64,000 bases of DNA from Clostridia bacterium (GTDB lineage: Bacteria; Bacillota; Clostridia; Christensenellales; Aristaeellaceae): contig JAFRPG010000071.1 in assembly GCA_017429265.1 (NCBI GenBank), forward strand, positions 1 to 64,000, in the 5' to 3' direction. Position numbers and translations under genes: made by a program. Below the pieces are notes generated by a model. The model ran no database searches, was not told the DNA's origin, and saw only the letters and a program-made list of their open reading frames with translations. Below, piece by piece: positions 16,592-24,021 of the stretch. Each line of letters begins with the position of its first letter. Position 1 is the first letter of the stretch.

Positions 16592-17503
16592 TCAGGAGGC
16601 CGCCTTTTTCTTTCTGATCACGCGGGCCAGGGCGATCACCAGCATCATCAGGACGGTGCCGATGTAGGGGAAGGTGGCGGTCAGCGTGGGGTTGAGATAG
16701 TCCTGCAGGCGAGTGGCGGCCGCGTCGATGAAGCCGAACAGCAGGGCGGCCAGGAAGACGAGGACCGGGTTCGACCGGCCGAAGATCACGCAGGCGACCG
16801 CGACGAAGCCCTTCGCGTCCGTCATGTTCTCCTGGAAGGTGGACAGGTATCCGAGCGAGAGGTAGGCGCCGGAGAGGCCACAGAAAAGCCCGCAGCCGAG
16901 GGAGCCCAGGTACTTCATCATGTCCGGGCTGCGGCCGACGGAGCGCAGGGCGTCCGCGTGCTCGCCGGAAGCGTGCAGCCAGAAGCCGAAAGGCGTGCGG
17001 TACATCAGGATCTGGCAGAGGATCACGAGGACGATCGCCAGCGGCACCATGATGGAGATGTTGATCGGCGTGTCGCCGATGACGCCCAGGTGCAGGGCGG
17101 GGATCCGGTCCACAAAGCCGGTGGCCGGGTGGAAGGAACCCTTCTGCCCGTCGATCGAGCGGAGCAGGAACGTCGTCAGCGCGACGGCGAAGATGTTGAA
17201 GGCCACGCCGATGATGAACTCATCGCTCTTCCAGCGGATGACCATCAGGCCGTAGAACAGGCCGAAGAGCATCCCGACGCAGACCGCACAGAGCAGGCCG
17301 ACGATCCAGGAGCCGGAGAGCCACGAGACGATCGCCGCCGTGAACGCACCCGATACCATGATGCCGTCCAGGCCGATGTTCATCATGCCGGCCTGATCGG
17401 TCAGCAGGCAGCCGAGACCTGCCAGGATGACGACGGTGGCGGAGTTGAACATGTTGAGAAAGGTGCCCGGGGTAAAGACCAGATGAAACATATCTCCCGC
17501 CAT
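16592..17503 (-). CDS. BMP-family ABC importer, second permease (NupQ/YufQ-like)
   Basis: The protein (303 residues) has eight or nine hydrophobic segments and the branched-chain-type permease fold (BPD_transp_2) of nucleoside or sugar importers. Typical parts are LGCLLTDQAGMMNIGLDGIMVSGAFTAA near 30-55 and VACVIFGRSNPVLVFLAALLFGFIDA near the C-terminus. It lies one base after the first permease gene and is the last gene of the operon. Together with the upstream genes it would import nucleosides such as guanosine, adenosine or inosine. Substrate identity is inferred from family relatives only. Confidence 0.9.
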   Translation of the reverse strand: MAGDMFHLVFTPGTFLNMFNSATVVILAGLGCLLTDQAGMMNIGLDGIMVSGAFTAAIVSWLSGSWIVGLLCAVCVGMLFGLFYGLMVIRWKSDEFIIGVAFNIFAVALTTFLLRSIDGQKGSFHPATGFVDRIPALHLGVIGDTPINISIMVPLAIVLVILCQILMYRTPFGFWLHASGEHADALRSVGRSPDMMKYLGSLGCGLFCGLSGAYLSLGYLSTFQENMTDAKGFVAVACVIFGRSNPVLVFLAALLFGFIDAAATRLQDYLNPTLTATFPYIGTVLMMLVIALARVIRKKKAAS

Positions 17504-17504
17504 C

Positions 17505-18617
17505 TCAGCCCACCTCCTTTGCGATGCTCGGATGCTTCCGCGCGTGCTTCACGCGCAGCCGGGCCACGATGCCCTCCTGGGCGGCCATGAGGAAGATGAC
17601 CACGGACTGGACGATCAGGATCAGTTCCGACGGGATGTCCTGCTGCATGCTGACCGCGCCGGTCTTCAGCGCGCCGAAGAAGAAGCTCATCAGGATGATG
17701 CCCAGCGGCCGGTATCGCATGATCATGGCGACCAGCATGCCGTCGAAGTAGATCTCGTTGGAGAACTCCGGGTTGAAGCGGCTGTGCAGGGCGAAGTTCT
17801 CAAACATGCCCAGCGCGCCACACATGGCGCCGGAGATCAGCATGCCGACGATCCCGAGCCAGTCGGCGCGGATGCCGATGAAGCGGGCGAAGCGGCTGTT
17901 CTGGCCGGAGAGATTCATCCGGTAGCCGAGGGTCGTATGGCTCATCAGATACCAGATCAGGAGGGTGATCAGGGCGATCCAGATCACGCTGGTGGTCAGG
18001 TTGGACTTCATCCGGAGCCGCTCGCTGAGGACATCGCTGTTGCTGAAGATGATGCGGTCGAACTGGAAGACGCTGCTGATGCGCTGCGTACCGGCGGTGA
18101 TGCCGCGCTCCGTGGTCTTCAGCGGCCCCTTCGCCATATAGGCGCAGAAGAAGATGGCGACCGAGTTCAGCATGATGGTGCTGATGACCTCGTTGATGTT
18201 CAGCTTGACCTTCATGACGGCCGGGATGAAGGCGTAGACGGAGCCGCAGAGCACAGCCGCCAGAAAGCACAGCGGCATCGCGATCCACGGGCTGACGCCG
18301 ACAAGCAGAGTGGCGAGATAGCAGGAGCCGAGTGCGCCCAGGTACATCTGCCCCTCGCCGCCGACATTGAAGACACCGGCGGAGGAGGCGACAGCCGTCG
18401 CCAGGCCGGTGATGATGAGCTGTGCGCTCTTGTACAGCGTATTGCCGATGGCCTGCGCCTTCCTCGGGCCGATGAAGCCGGCGCCCTCGATGAGCGAACG
18501 GTAGCCCTGCACCGGATCGTGTCCGGACACCAGCATCAGCAGGGCGCCGATCGCCAGGGCGATCAGGATGCTGACGCCCAGGCTCAGGAGATACTGGATC
18601 CTTTCCTTGCTCTTCAT
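17505..18617 (-). CDS. BMP-family ABC importer, first permease (NupP/YufP-like)
   Basis: The protein (370 residues) is a BPD_transp_2 permease. After one N-terminal helix (ILIALAIGALLMLVSG) come GFIGPRKAQAIGNTLYKSAQLIITGLATAVASSAGVFNVGGEGQMYLGALG, a typical NupP segment, and then KLNINEVISTIMLNSVAIFF. The C-terminus has the FDGMLVAMIMRYRPLGIILMSFFFGALKTGA segment. It pairs with the adjacent permease as a heterodimer. The gene lies 23 bases after the ATPase gene. Confidence 0.91.
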   Translation of the reverse strand: MKSKERIQYLLSLGVSILIALAIGALLMLVSGHDPVQGYRSLIEGAGFIGPRKAQAIGNTLYKSAQLIITGLATAVASSAGVFNVGGEGQMYLGALGSCYLATLLVGVSPWIAMPLCFLAAVLCGSVYAFIPAVMKVKLNINEVISTIMLNSVAIFFCAYMAKGPLKTTERGITAGTQRISSVFQFDRIIFSNSDVLSERLRMKSNLTTSVIWIALITLLIWYLMSHTTLGYRMNLSGQNSRFARFIGIRADWLGIVGMLISGAMCGALGMFENFALHSRFNPEFSNEIYFDGMLVAMIMRYRPLGIILMSFFFGALKTGAVSMQQDIPSELILIVQSVVIFLMAAQEGIVARLRVKHARKHPSIAKEVG

Positions 18618-18640
18618 TGTCTGGCACTCCTCGTGAAGAA

Positions 18641-20215
18641 TCAGGTATCCCGCGTGTCCGCGGCGGCGGTTTTCTCGAATCTGGTCCGGTCCTCGCCGGT
18701 CAGGCCCATCATGCTGCGCCCGACCTCCTCGCGCGGGGTGACGGCCGGATCGAACTCACCGGTAAGCCTGCCCTCGTAGATGGTGACCATCCGGTCGGAG
18801 AGGCGGAAGAGCTCGTCGAGGTCGGCGCTGACCAGGAGGATCGCGCAGCCCTCGCCGCGCTTGTTCATCATCTGCCGATGGATGAAGTCCATCGCGCCCA
18901 CGTCCACGCCGCGGGTCGGCTGGGAGATGATGAGGACCGGCGTGTCGAAGGAGAACTCGCGCGCCACGACGACCTTTTGCATGTTGCCGCCGGAGAGAGT
19001 CCCGACGCGGGTGTTCACACCGGCCGCGCGGATGTCGAACAGGTCGAACACCGAGCGCGCGTACTGCTTCATTTTGCCCTTGCGCAGGTGGAGGCCGAGG
19101 AAGGAGAAGGGCTTGCGGCCTTCCTTGCCGGCGACGAGGTTTTCGGTGATGGTGGCGTCGCGGGAGACGCCGGTCGTCATGCGGTCCTCCGGCACATGGG
19201 ACAGGCCGAAGGAGCGGATCCGGCCGGGGGAGGCCCGGGTCGCCCGCTGCTCATTCACGGTGATCTCGCCGCGCACCGGCTTGCGCAGGCCGGTCAGGGC
19301 CTCGACCAGTTCACGCTGCCCGTTGCCCTCCACGCCGGCGACGCCGAGGATCTCGCCGTAGCGCAGCGTGAAGGAGATCCCGTTGACCGACATCAGACCG
19401 CGGTCATCGCGGACAAACAGGTCGGAAACCGTGACGGCGGGCGCGGCATCCGCGGGCTTTTCGCGGCTGAAGGGCTCCAGCAGCACCTCCTTGCCCACCA
19501 TCATGGAGGCGAGCAGGTGCTCGTTGACCTCGGAGGTCCTGCACGCGCCGACGAGGCGTCCCTGCCGCATGACGCCCACGCGGTCCGAGATCGCCATGAC
19601 CTCGTAGAGCTTGTGCGTGATGATGATCACCGTCATGTTCTTCTCACGGACGATGCGGCGGATGACGGCGAAGAGCTCGTCGGTCTCCTGGGGCGTGAGG
19701 ACGGCGGTCGGCTCATCGAGGATCAGGATGTCCGCGCCGCGGTGGAGGGTCTTGAGGATCTCTACGCGCTGCTGCAGGCCGACGCCGAGGTCCTCCACCT
19801 GCGCGTCCGGATCCACCTGCAGGCCGTACTCCGACACCAGATCCAGCACGGTCTTCCGGGCGGCGGAGAAGCTGTACGCAAAGCCGTTGACCCGCGGCTC
19901 GCAGCCCAGGACGATGTTCTGCGCGACCGTGAAGGACGGCACGAGCATGAAGTGCTGATGCACCATGCCGATGCCGCGGGCGATGGCCTCGCGGGTCGAG
20001 AAGGAGCGGATCTCCTCGCCCTTGACCACGACGGAGCCGTCGGTGGGCTTGTTCATGCCGAAGAGGATGTTCATCAGCGTGGACTTGCCCGCGCCGTTCT
20101 CCCCGATGAGGGCAAAGACCTCACCCGGGTAGATGTCGAGGCTGATGTCATCGTTGGCCAGAACATCGGGGAACTGCATGGATACGTGGTGGAAGGAGAC
20201 GATCGGTTCCGACAT
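18641..20215 (-). CDS. BMP-family ABC importer ATPase (double ATP-binding domain, NupO/YufO-like)
   Basis: The protein (524 residues) has two ATP-binding domains in tandem, as in RbsA, MglA and NupO. The first has Walker A GENGAGKST near 38-46, signature LGVGLQQRVEI and Walker B ILILDEPTAVLTPQE near 160-172. The second has a degenerate Walker A (GVAGVEGNGQRELVEAL), an intact signature LSGGNMQKVVVARE and the VLIISQPTRGVDVGA Walker B region, where the usual catalytic Glu is replaced by Gln as is common in this family. The ATG start is preceded by GGGTGA. It lies downstream of a strong terminator-like hairpin that separates it from the binding-protein gene. Confidence 0.93.
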   Translation of the reverse strand: MSEPIVSFHHVSMQFPDVLANDDISLDIYPGEVFALIGENGAGKSTLMNILFGMNKPTDGSVVVKGEEIRSFSTREAIARGIGMVHQHFMLVPSFTVAQNIVLGCEPRVNGFAYSFSAARKTVLDLVSEYGLQVDPDAQVEDLGVGLQQRVEILKTLHRGADILILDEPTAVLTPQETDELFAVIRRIVREKNMTVIIITHKLYEVMAISDRVGVMRQGRLVGACRTSEVNEHLLASMMVGKEVLLEPFSREKPADAAPAVTVSDLFVRDDRGLMSVNGISFTLRYGEILGVAGVEGNGQRELVEALTGLRKPVRGEITVNEQRATRASPGRIRSFGLSHVPEDRMTTGVSRDATITENLVAGKEGRKPFSFLGLHLRKGKMKQYARSVFDLFDIRAAGVNTRVGTLSGGNMQKVVVAREFSFDTPVLIISQPTRGVDVGAMDFIHRQMMNKRGEGCAILLVSADLDELFRLSDRMVTIYEGRLTGEFDPAVTPREEVGRSMMGLTGEDRTRFEKTAAADTRDT

Positions 20216-20233
20216 GGTTTCACCCGCTCTCAC

Positions 20234-20279
20234 AAAAAATCAGCAGCAGCGCGCCGCCGGACGATGGCGCGCTGCTGCT
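20234..20279 (-). terminator. Strong intra-operon terminator/attenuator after the BMP binding-protein gene
   Basis: A perfect 14-bp stem (20242-20255 with 20266-20279) around a 10-base loop is followed on the minus strand by six T residues (20239-20234). It lies between the binding-protein stop and the ATPase start, so it should stop most transcripts and give excess binding protein over ATPase and permeases. Confidence 0.9.
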
Positions 20280-20290
20280 CATTCAGCCGG

Positions 20291-21283
20291 TCATTCCGCG
20301 GCGAAGGCGCTCGGAACGACGATCTCACCGGAGATGATGGCCAGCTTGATCTCCTCGACCTGAGCCTTCAGCTCGTCGGAAACCTGCTGGGGCATATCCT
20401 CGGTGCCGTAGACGACGTCGATGTAGCCGGTCTCCATGTTGGCATTCCAGACCTCGCCGCCGCGGAAATAGGTGTCGGGATTGGCCACCACGTCATAGAT
20501 GGACTGGCCCACCTGCTTGACCATGGAGCAGACGATGCGGTCGGGATCGATGAACTTCTGGTCGCCGTCGACGCCGATGGCCAGCTTGTCCACTTCCTTG
20601 GCGGCCACGAAGACACCCTCACCGGTCTTGCCGGCGACGGCGAAGACGATGTCGGCCTTGCGGCTGTAGAGGGCCAGAGCGCATTCCTTGCCCTTCGCCG
20701 GATCCTCATAGGTGTTGGCATACTGCTTCAGGACGGTGACGTCGGGGTTGGCGTACTTTGCGCCGGCTTCATAGCCGACGATGAAGTCGTTGATCGTGTC
20801 GCTGTCCTCACCGCCGACCACGCCGACCACACCGGAGGTGCTCAGCTTCGCGGCGATGAAGCCGGCCAGGAAGGAGCCCTCGTTCTGGGTGTAGGTGATG
20901 CACATCAGGTTGGAGGGGATGGCGTCCAGGGCGTTATCGATAAAGAGGAACTTCTTGTCCGGATAGGCAGCCAGGACGCCGCTCTCATCATAGAGGGAAT
21001 CGAAGAACTGCCAGCCGACGGCGGCGATGATGTCATAGCGCTCGGCGGCGTCATAGAGGGCGCTCTCGTACAGGGAGGCATCCTCCTTGCACTCGATGAC
21101 GCCGATCACGGTGCCGTAGTCGGCCGCGAGGCGCTCGATGCCCTCGTTGGCGGAGTCATAGAAGGAACGGTCGCCCAGGGAGCCGGCGACGACGATGCAG
21201 ATCGAGGGGGTCCCATCGGCCAGCGCGGCGGATGCGGGCACCAGCAGGGCGCACAGGAGCAGGAGAGCGAGAAGCTTTTTCAT
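20291..21283 (-). CDS. bmpA: BMP-family ABC importer substrate-binding protein
   Basis: The protein (330 residues) has an N-terminal export signal (KKLLALLLLCALLVPASAALA) and the Bmp/PnrA fold: IVVAGSLGDRSFYDSANEGIERL near 28-50, the YDIIAAVGWQFFDSL segment near 85, the conserved YTQNEGSFLAGFIAAKLS near 125-142, VVGVVGGEDSDTINDFIVGYEAGAKY and then VFAVAGKTGEGVFVAAKE near 220. Family members usually carry a lipobox with a Cys for membrane anchoring. Here the signal ends ASAALAD with no suitable Cys after it, so it may be released rather than lipid-anchored. It is the first gene of the transporter operon. The likely substrate is a purine nucleoside. Confidence 0.93.
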   Translation of the reverse strand: MKKLLALLLLCALLVPASAALADGTPSICIVVAGSLGDRSFYDSANEGIERLAADYGTVIGVIECKEDASLYESALYDAAERYDIIAAVGWQFFDSLYDESGVLAAYPDKKFLFIDNALDAIPSNLMCITYTQNEGSFLAGFIAAKLSTSGVVGVVGGEDSDTINDFIVGYEAGAKYANPDVTVLKQYANTYEDPAKGKECALALYSRKADIVFAVAGKTGEGVFVAAKEVDKLAIGVDGDQKFIDPDRIVCSMVKQVGQSIYDVVANPDTYFRGGEVWNANMETGYIDVVYGTEDMPQQVSDELKAQVEEIKLAIISGEIVVPSAFAAE

Positions 21284-21373
21284 CGGGAAGCACCTCCATC
21301 ATTGTTCGACTGCGTTGAATGCGCATGTTCAATTGTATTTCTTTCGCTTTTTCCCGGGTAAATCCTGCCTGCC

Positions 21374-21402
21374 TTGCAGGAAAAGCGAAGAAAAAACATA
21401 AT
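21374..21402 (+). promoter_or_regulatory. Promoter of the methionine/one-carbon operon
   Basis: TTGCAG (21374-21379) and CATAAT (21397-21402) are separated by 17 bp, 45 bases before the first gene. The -35 box lies within the short inverted repeat CCTGC...GCAGG. I saw no SAM, cobalamin or T-box leader in this region. Confidence 0.55.
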
Positions 21403-21447
21403 CTTTCTTATGGATGCGCAGTCAGGGGAGAAGGGAGTGGCGCCGCC

Positions 21448-22050
21448 ATGGAACTGCTGTATGTCAATGCCTGTCCGCGCGGGGAGGTTTCCCGGACGCG
21501 CAGGCTCGCGGAAGCCCTGCTGGCCCGCCTGAAGACGGCGCTTCCGAACCTCACCGTCACCGTGCACGATCTGCCGTCGATGGGTCTGAAGGACGTCAGC
21601 GCCGCCCGCCTCGCCGAAAAGGAAAACCTCTGCGACGCCCATGCCTGGGAGGACAGCAGCCTGCGCGCCGGACGGGAGTTTCAGCGAGCGGACGCCGTGC
21701 TGATCGCCGCGCCTTACTGGGACCTGTCGTTCCCCTCCGTCCTCAAGGTGTGGGTGGAGAACATCTGGGTGCGCAACCTCACCTTCGTGTACCGGGATGA
21801 CCGGCCGGTGGGGCTGGTCAGCGGCAGGGCCGCCGTGTATCTGACGACGGCCGGGAGCCGCACGGCGGGCCACGACTGGGGCACCCTCTATATCGAAGAC
21901 GTGCTGCGGACGCTCGGGATCCCGGAGTTCCTCGCCGTGAAGGCGGAGGCGCTGGACCTGGCCGGCAGCGACACGGAGAAAATCATGGGCAGGGGACTCG
22001 CGGACGCCGTCCGGGCAGCGGACTGGCTCGCGGTGCGGCTCCGGGCCTGA
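21448..22050 (+). CDS. Flavodoxin-fold NAD(P)H oxidoreductase (AcpD/NQO-like)
   Basis: The protein (200 residues) is a flavodoxin-like fold reductase of the AzoR/NQO2 type: LLYVNACPRGEVSRTRRLAEALLARL near the N-terminus binds FMN phosphate, DAVLIAAPYWDLSFPSVLKVWVENIW near 80-105 contacts the isoalloxazine, and VYLTTAGSR lies near 132. It should pass electrons from NAD(P)H to quinones, azo dyes or a flavoprotein. Its place 15 bases before metF suggests it could help keep cobalamin or flavins reduced for methionine synthesis; that is inference. The start is the ATG at the end of a weak AGGGAG site. Confidence 0.82.
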   Translation: MELLYVNACPRGEVSRTRRLAEALLARLKTALPNLTVTVHDLPSMGLKDVSAARLAEKENLCDAHAWEDSSLRAGREFQRADAVLIAAPYWDLSFPSVLKVWVENIWVRNLTFVYRDDRPVGLVSGRAAVYLTTAGSRTAGHDWGTLYIEDVLRTLGIPEFLAVKAEALDLAGSDTEKIMGRGLADAVRAADWLAVRLRA

Positions 22051-22065
22051 TGGAGATGATCGCAG

Positions 22066-22947
22066 ATGAAACTGATAGACCTGATCCGGCAGGAGCGCTT
22101 CTCGCTCTCCTTTGAGGTGTTTCCGCCCAAAACCGACGCGTCCCTCGCGGACGTCCGTGCGGCGACGACCGAGGTGGCGCGCCTGAGCCCGGACTTTGTC
22201 AGCGTGACCTTCGGCGCCGGGGGAGCGGGGAGCCGCCTGACCCTCGAGATCGCCGAGAGCATCCACCGGGCGACCGGCGTGGAGACCCTTGCGCACCTGA
22301 CCTGCGTCGGCGCGGACAGGGCGTCGATTCTCGGCTATCTCCGGGCACTGAAGGAGAACGGGATCGACAACGTGATGGCGCTGCGCGGCGACCTCCCGCA
22401 GGGCATGTCGGCAGCGGATATGGATGCGGCCGTCTATCCGCACGCGTCGGATCTGATCCGCGAGATCAGGGCCTTCGGAGGCTTCTGCATCGGCGCGGCC
22501 TGCTATCCCGAGGTCCATCCGGAGAGCGCGAACCAGGCAGAGGACATCCGCCGGCTCCGCGACAAGGTGGAAGCCGGGGCGGACTTCCTCACCACGCAGA
22601 TGTTCTTCGACAATAACCTGCTCTACAGCTTTCTATACAAGCTGCGGGAGGCGGGCGTGACCGTGCCGGTGATCCCGGGGATCATGCCGATCACCTCCGC
22701 CAGCCAGGTGGCGCGGGCGATGAAGCTGTCCGGCAGTTTCATGCCGCGGCGCTTCACCAGCCTGGTGGACCGCTTCGGGTCAGACCCGGCGGCGATGAAG
22801 CAGGCGGGCATCATCTACGCGACGGATCAGATCATCGACCTGTTCGCCAACGGGATCCGCCACGTGCATGTCTACACGATGAACAAGCCGGATGTCGCCG
22901 GGGCGATCCAAAGCAACCTCTTGGCGATGCTCGGGAGCAGCCTGTGA
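22066..22947 (+). CDS. metF: Methylenetetrahydrofolate reductase
   Basis: It reduces 5,10-methylene-THF to 5-methyl-THF, the methyl donor for methionine. The protein (293 residues) is a single TIM barrel. LSFEVFPPKTD near 12-22 includes the catalytic Glu. VSVTFGAGGAGS, LTCVGADRASI, VMALRGDLPQGM near 110, IGAACYPEVHPES near 145 and QMFFDNNLLYSFLYK near 180 are all typical of MetF. The next gene, a MetH activation protein, overlaps its stop by four bases (GTGA). Confidence 0.96.
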   Translation: MKLIDLIRQERFSLSFEVFPPKTDASLADVRAATTEVARLSPDFVSVTFGAGGAGSRLTLEIAESIHRATGVETLAHLTCVGADRASILGYLRALKENGIDNVMALRGDLPQGMSAADMDAAVYPHASDLIREIRAFGGFCIGAACYPEVHPESANQAEDIRRLRDKVEAGADFLTTQMFFDNNLLYSFLYKLREAGVTVPVIPGIMPITSASQVARAMKLSGSFMPRRFTSLVDRFGSDPAAMKQAGIIYATDQIIDLFANGIRHVHVYTMNKPDVAGAIQSNLLAMLGSSL

Positions 22948-23558
22948 GCACCCTGCATGAGGTGATTCTGCCGCCCGCGCCGATCCGGCGGGAGGAAGCC
23001 CTGCGCTACGCGATGCAGCCCCGGACGGCGGACGGATCCGGCTTCCCGCAGATGGATGCCTGCATCCGGATGGCGGAGGGGAAGATCACCTGCCGCGCCG
23101 TCTGGCGCATGGATGCGCTGGCGTGGGAAGCGGACAGGCTCGACCTCGGTTTCGCGGAGACGGAATCATCGGCCCTGCGCCGCCGCCTGGACGGCTGTGA
23201 CCGTGCGATCCTCTTTGCCGCGACCGCGGGGATGGAGATGGAACGTCTGATCCTGCGGGCGAAAGCGATCTCGCCGCTGCACGGCCTGTGCATGCATGCC
23301 GTCGGCGCGGCGATCATCGAGGAGGCCTGCGACCGGCTCTGCGCACGGCTCGCGGAGGAGCATCCGGACGATGCGCTCCGCCCCCGCTTCAGCCCGGGGT
23401 ACGGGGATCTACCCCTCGCGATGCAGCGGGAGGTCTTCGCCGCCCTCGACTGCGGGAGAAAACTCGGGCTGACCCTGACCGACACCCTGCTGATGCAGCC
23501 GGGGAAAAGTGTGACCGCGATCATCGGACTTTCAGCAAAAGGAGACAATGACAGATGA
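22944..23558 (+). CDS. Stand-alone MetH reactivation (activation-domain) protein
   Basis: The protein (204 residues) matches the AdoMet-binding activation domain that is normally the C-terminus of full-length methionine synthase. It reductively methylates inactive cob(II)alamin with S-adenosylmethionine. The diagnostic RPRFSPGYGDLPL segment is near 148-160, and LMQPGKSVTAIIGLS is near 183-197. The start is GTG, overlapping the metF stop. It lies between metF and metH, and the metH product here lacks this domain, so the two proteins should act together. Confidence 0.9.
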   Translation: MSTLHEVILPPAPIRREEALRYAMQPRTADGSGFPQMDACIRMAEGKITCRAVWRMDALAWEADRLDLGFAETESSALRRRLDGCDRAILFAATAGMEMERLILRAKAISPLHGLCMHAVGAAIIEEACDRLCARLAEEHPDDALRPRFSPGYGDLPLAMQREVFAALDCGRKLGLTLTDTLLMQPGKSVTAIIGLSAKGDNDR

Positions 23559-23995
23559 CTGAGACATATACCCTGACGGATACGGAAAACGGGACGCTGC
23601 CCTCCATCCCGGTCCCGCATGACTGCGTGATCGCCTCGATCTCGGAGGAGGACGACTGCCTCTGCTTCCGCTTTGAGGAGAAGGATCTGGCTGGACATGA
23701 GGCGATCGAAAAGATCTGTCCCGGTGCGAAGGCGCTTACCATGCGCTTTCATATGGATGCGCGGGACCGGCCGGTCTTCCAGCTCCTGGAGCAGAAGAAC
23801 CGCCGCGACGACGCCGCCTACGAGGTGAAGAAGTACAAGAAGCTCTTCAAACTGGCCGAACCGCGGAAGAAGCTGACCTATCTCAACCACTACGTCGCCT
23901 GCGGCCAAATCATCATCACCATGGTCTCCGACAACGCCAGCATTCAGCTCTGCGTCAGCACGGACACGGTGACGCTGGAGTGGACGGAACCGTGA
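23555..23995 (+). CDS. Unknown 146-residue protein inside the methionine operon
   Basis: I do not recognise this protein. It overlaps the preceding gene by four bases, and metH begins 26 bases after its stop, so it is translated as part of the operon. Residues 1-60 are acidic with alternating hydrophobic positions. The middle has a helical charged block (LEQKNRRDDAAYEVKKYKKLF) and the end is beta-like (IIITMVSDNASIQLCVSTDTVTLEW). There is no signal peptide or membrane segment. It has two Cys near the N-terminal part (DDCLCF) and one in YVACGQ. A role in MetH reactivation or homocysteine metabolism is suggested by position only. Confidence 0.6.
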   Translation: MTETYTLTDTENGTLPSIPVPHDCVIASISEEDDCLCFRFEEKDLAGHEAIEKICPGAKALTMRFHMDARDRPVFQLLEQKNRRDDAAYEVKKYKKLFKLAEPRKKLTYLNHYVACGQIIITMVSDNASIQLCVSTDTVTLEWTEP

Positions 23996-24021
23996 CGTGT
24001 TCCGCGGAAAGGACAGGCAAT

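Noticed and set aside
18617..21361. A 914-codon open frame on the plus strand across the BMP transporter genes
   Set aside because: It is antisense to three well-supported genes, its translation is a low-complexity Asp/Gly/His/Val mix, and it has no ribosome binding site or domain. GC-rich codon bias creates such frames.
21284..21447. Purine or SAM riboswitch between the BMP and met operons
   Set aside because: No conserved riboswitch core could be found on either strand; only a short hairpin and ordinary promoter elements are seen.
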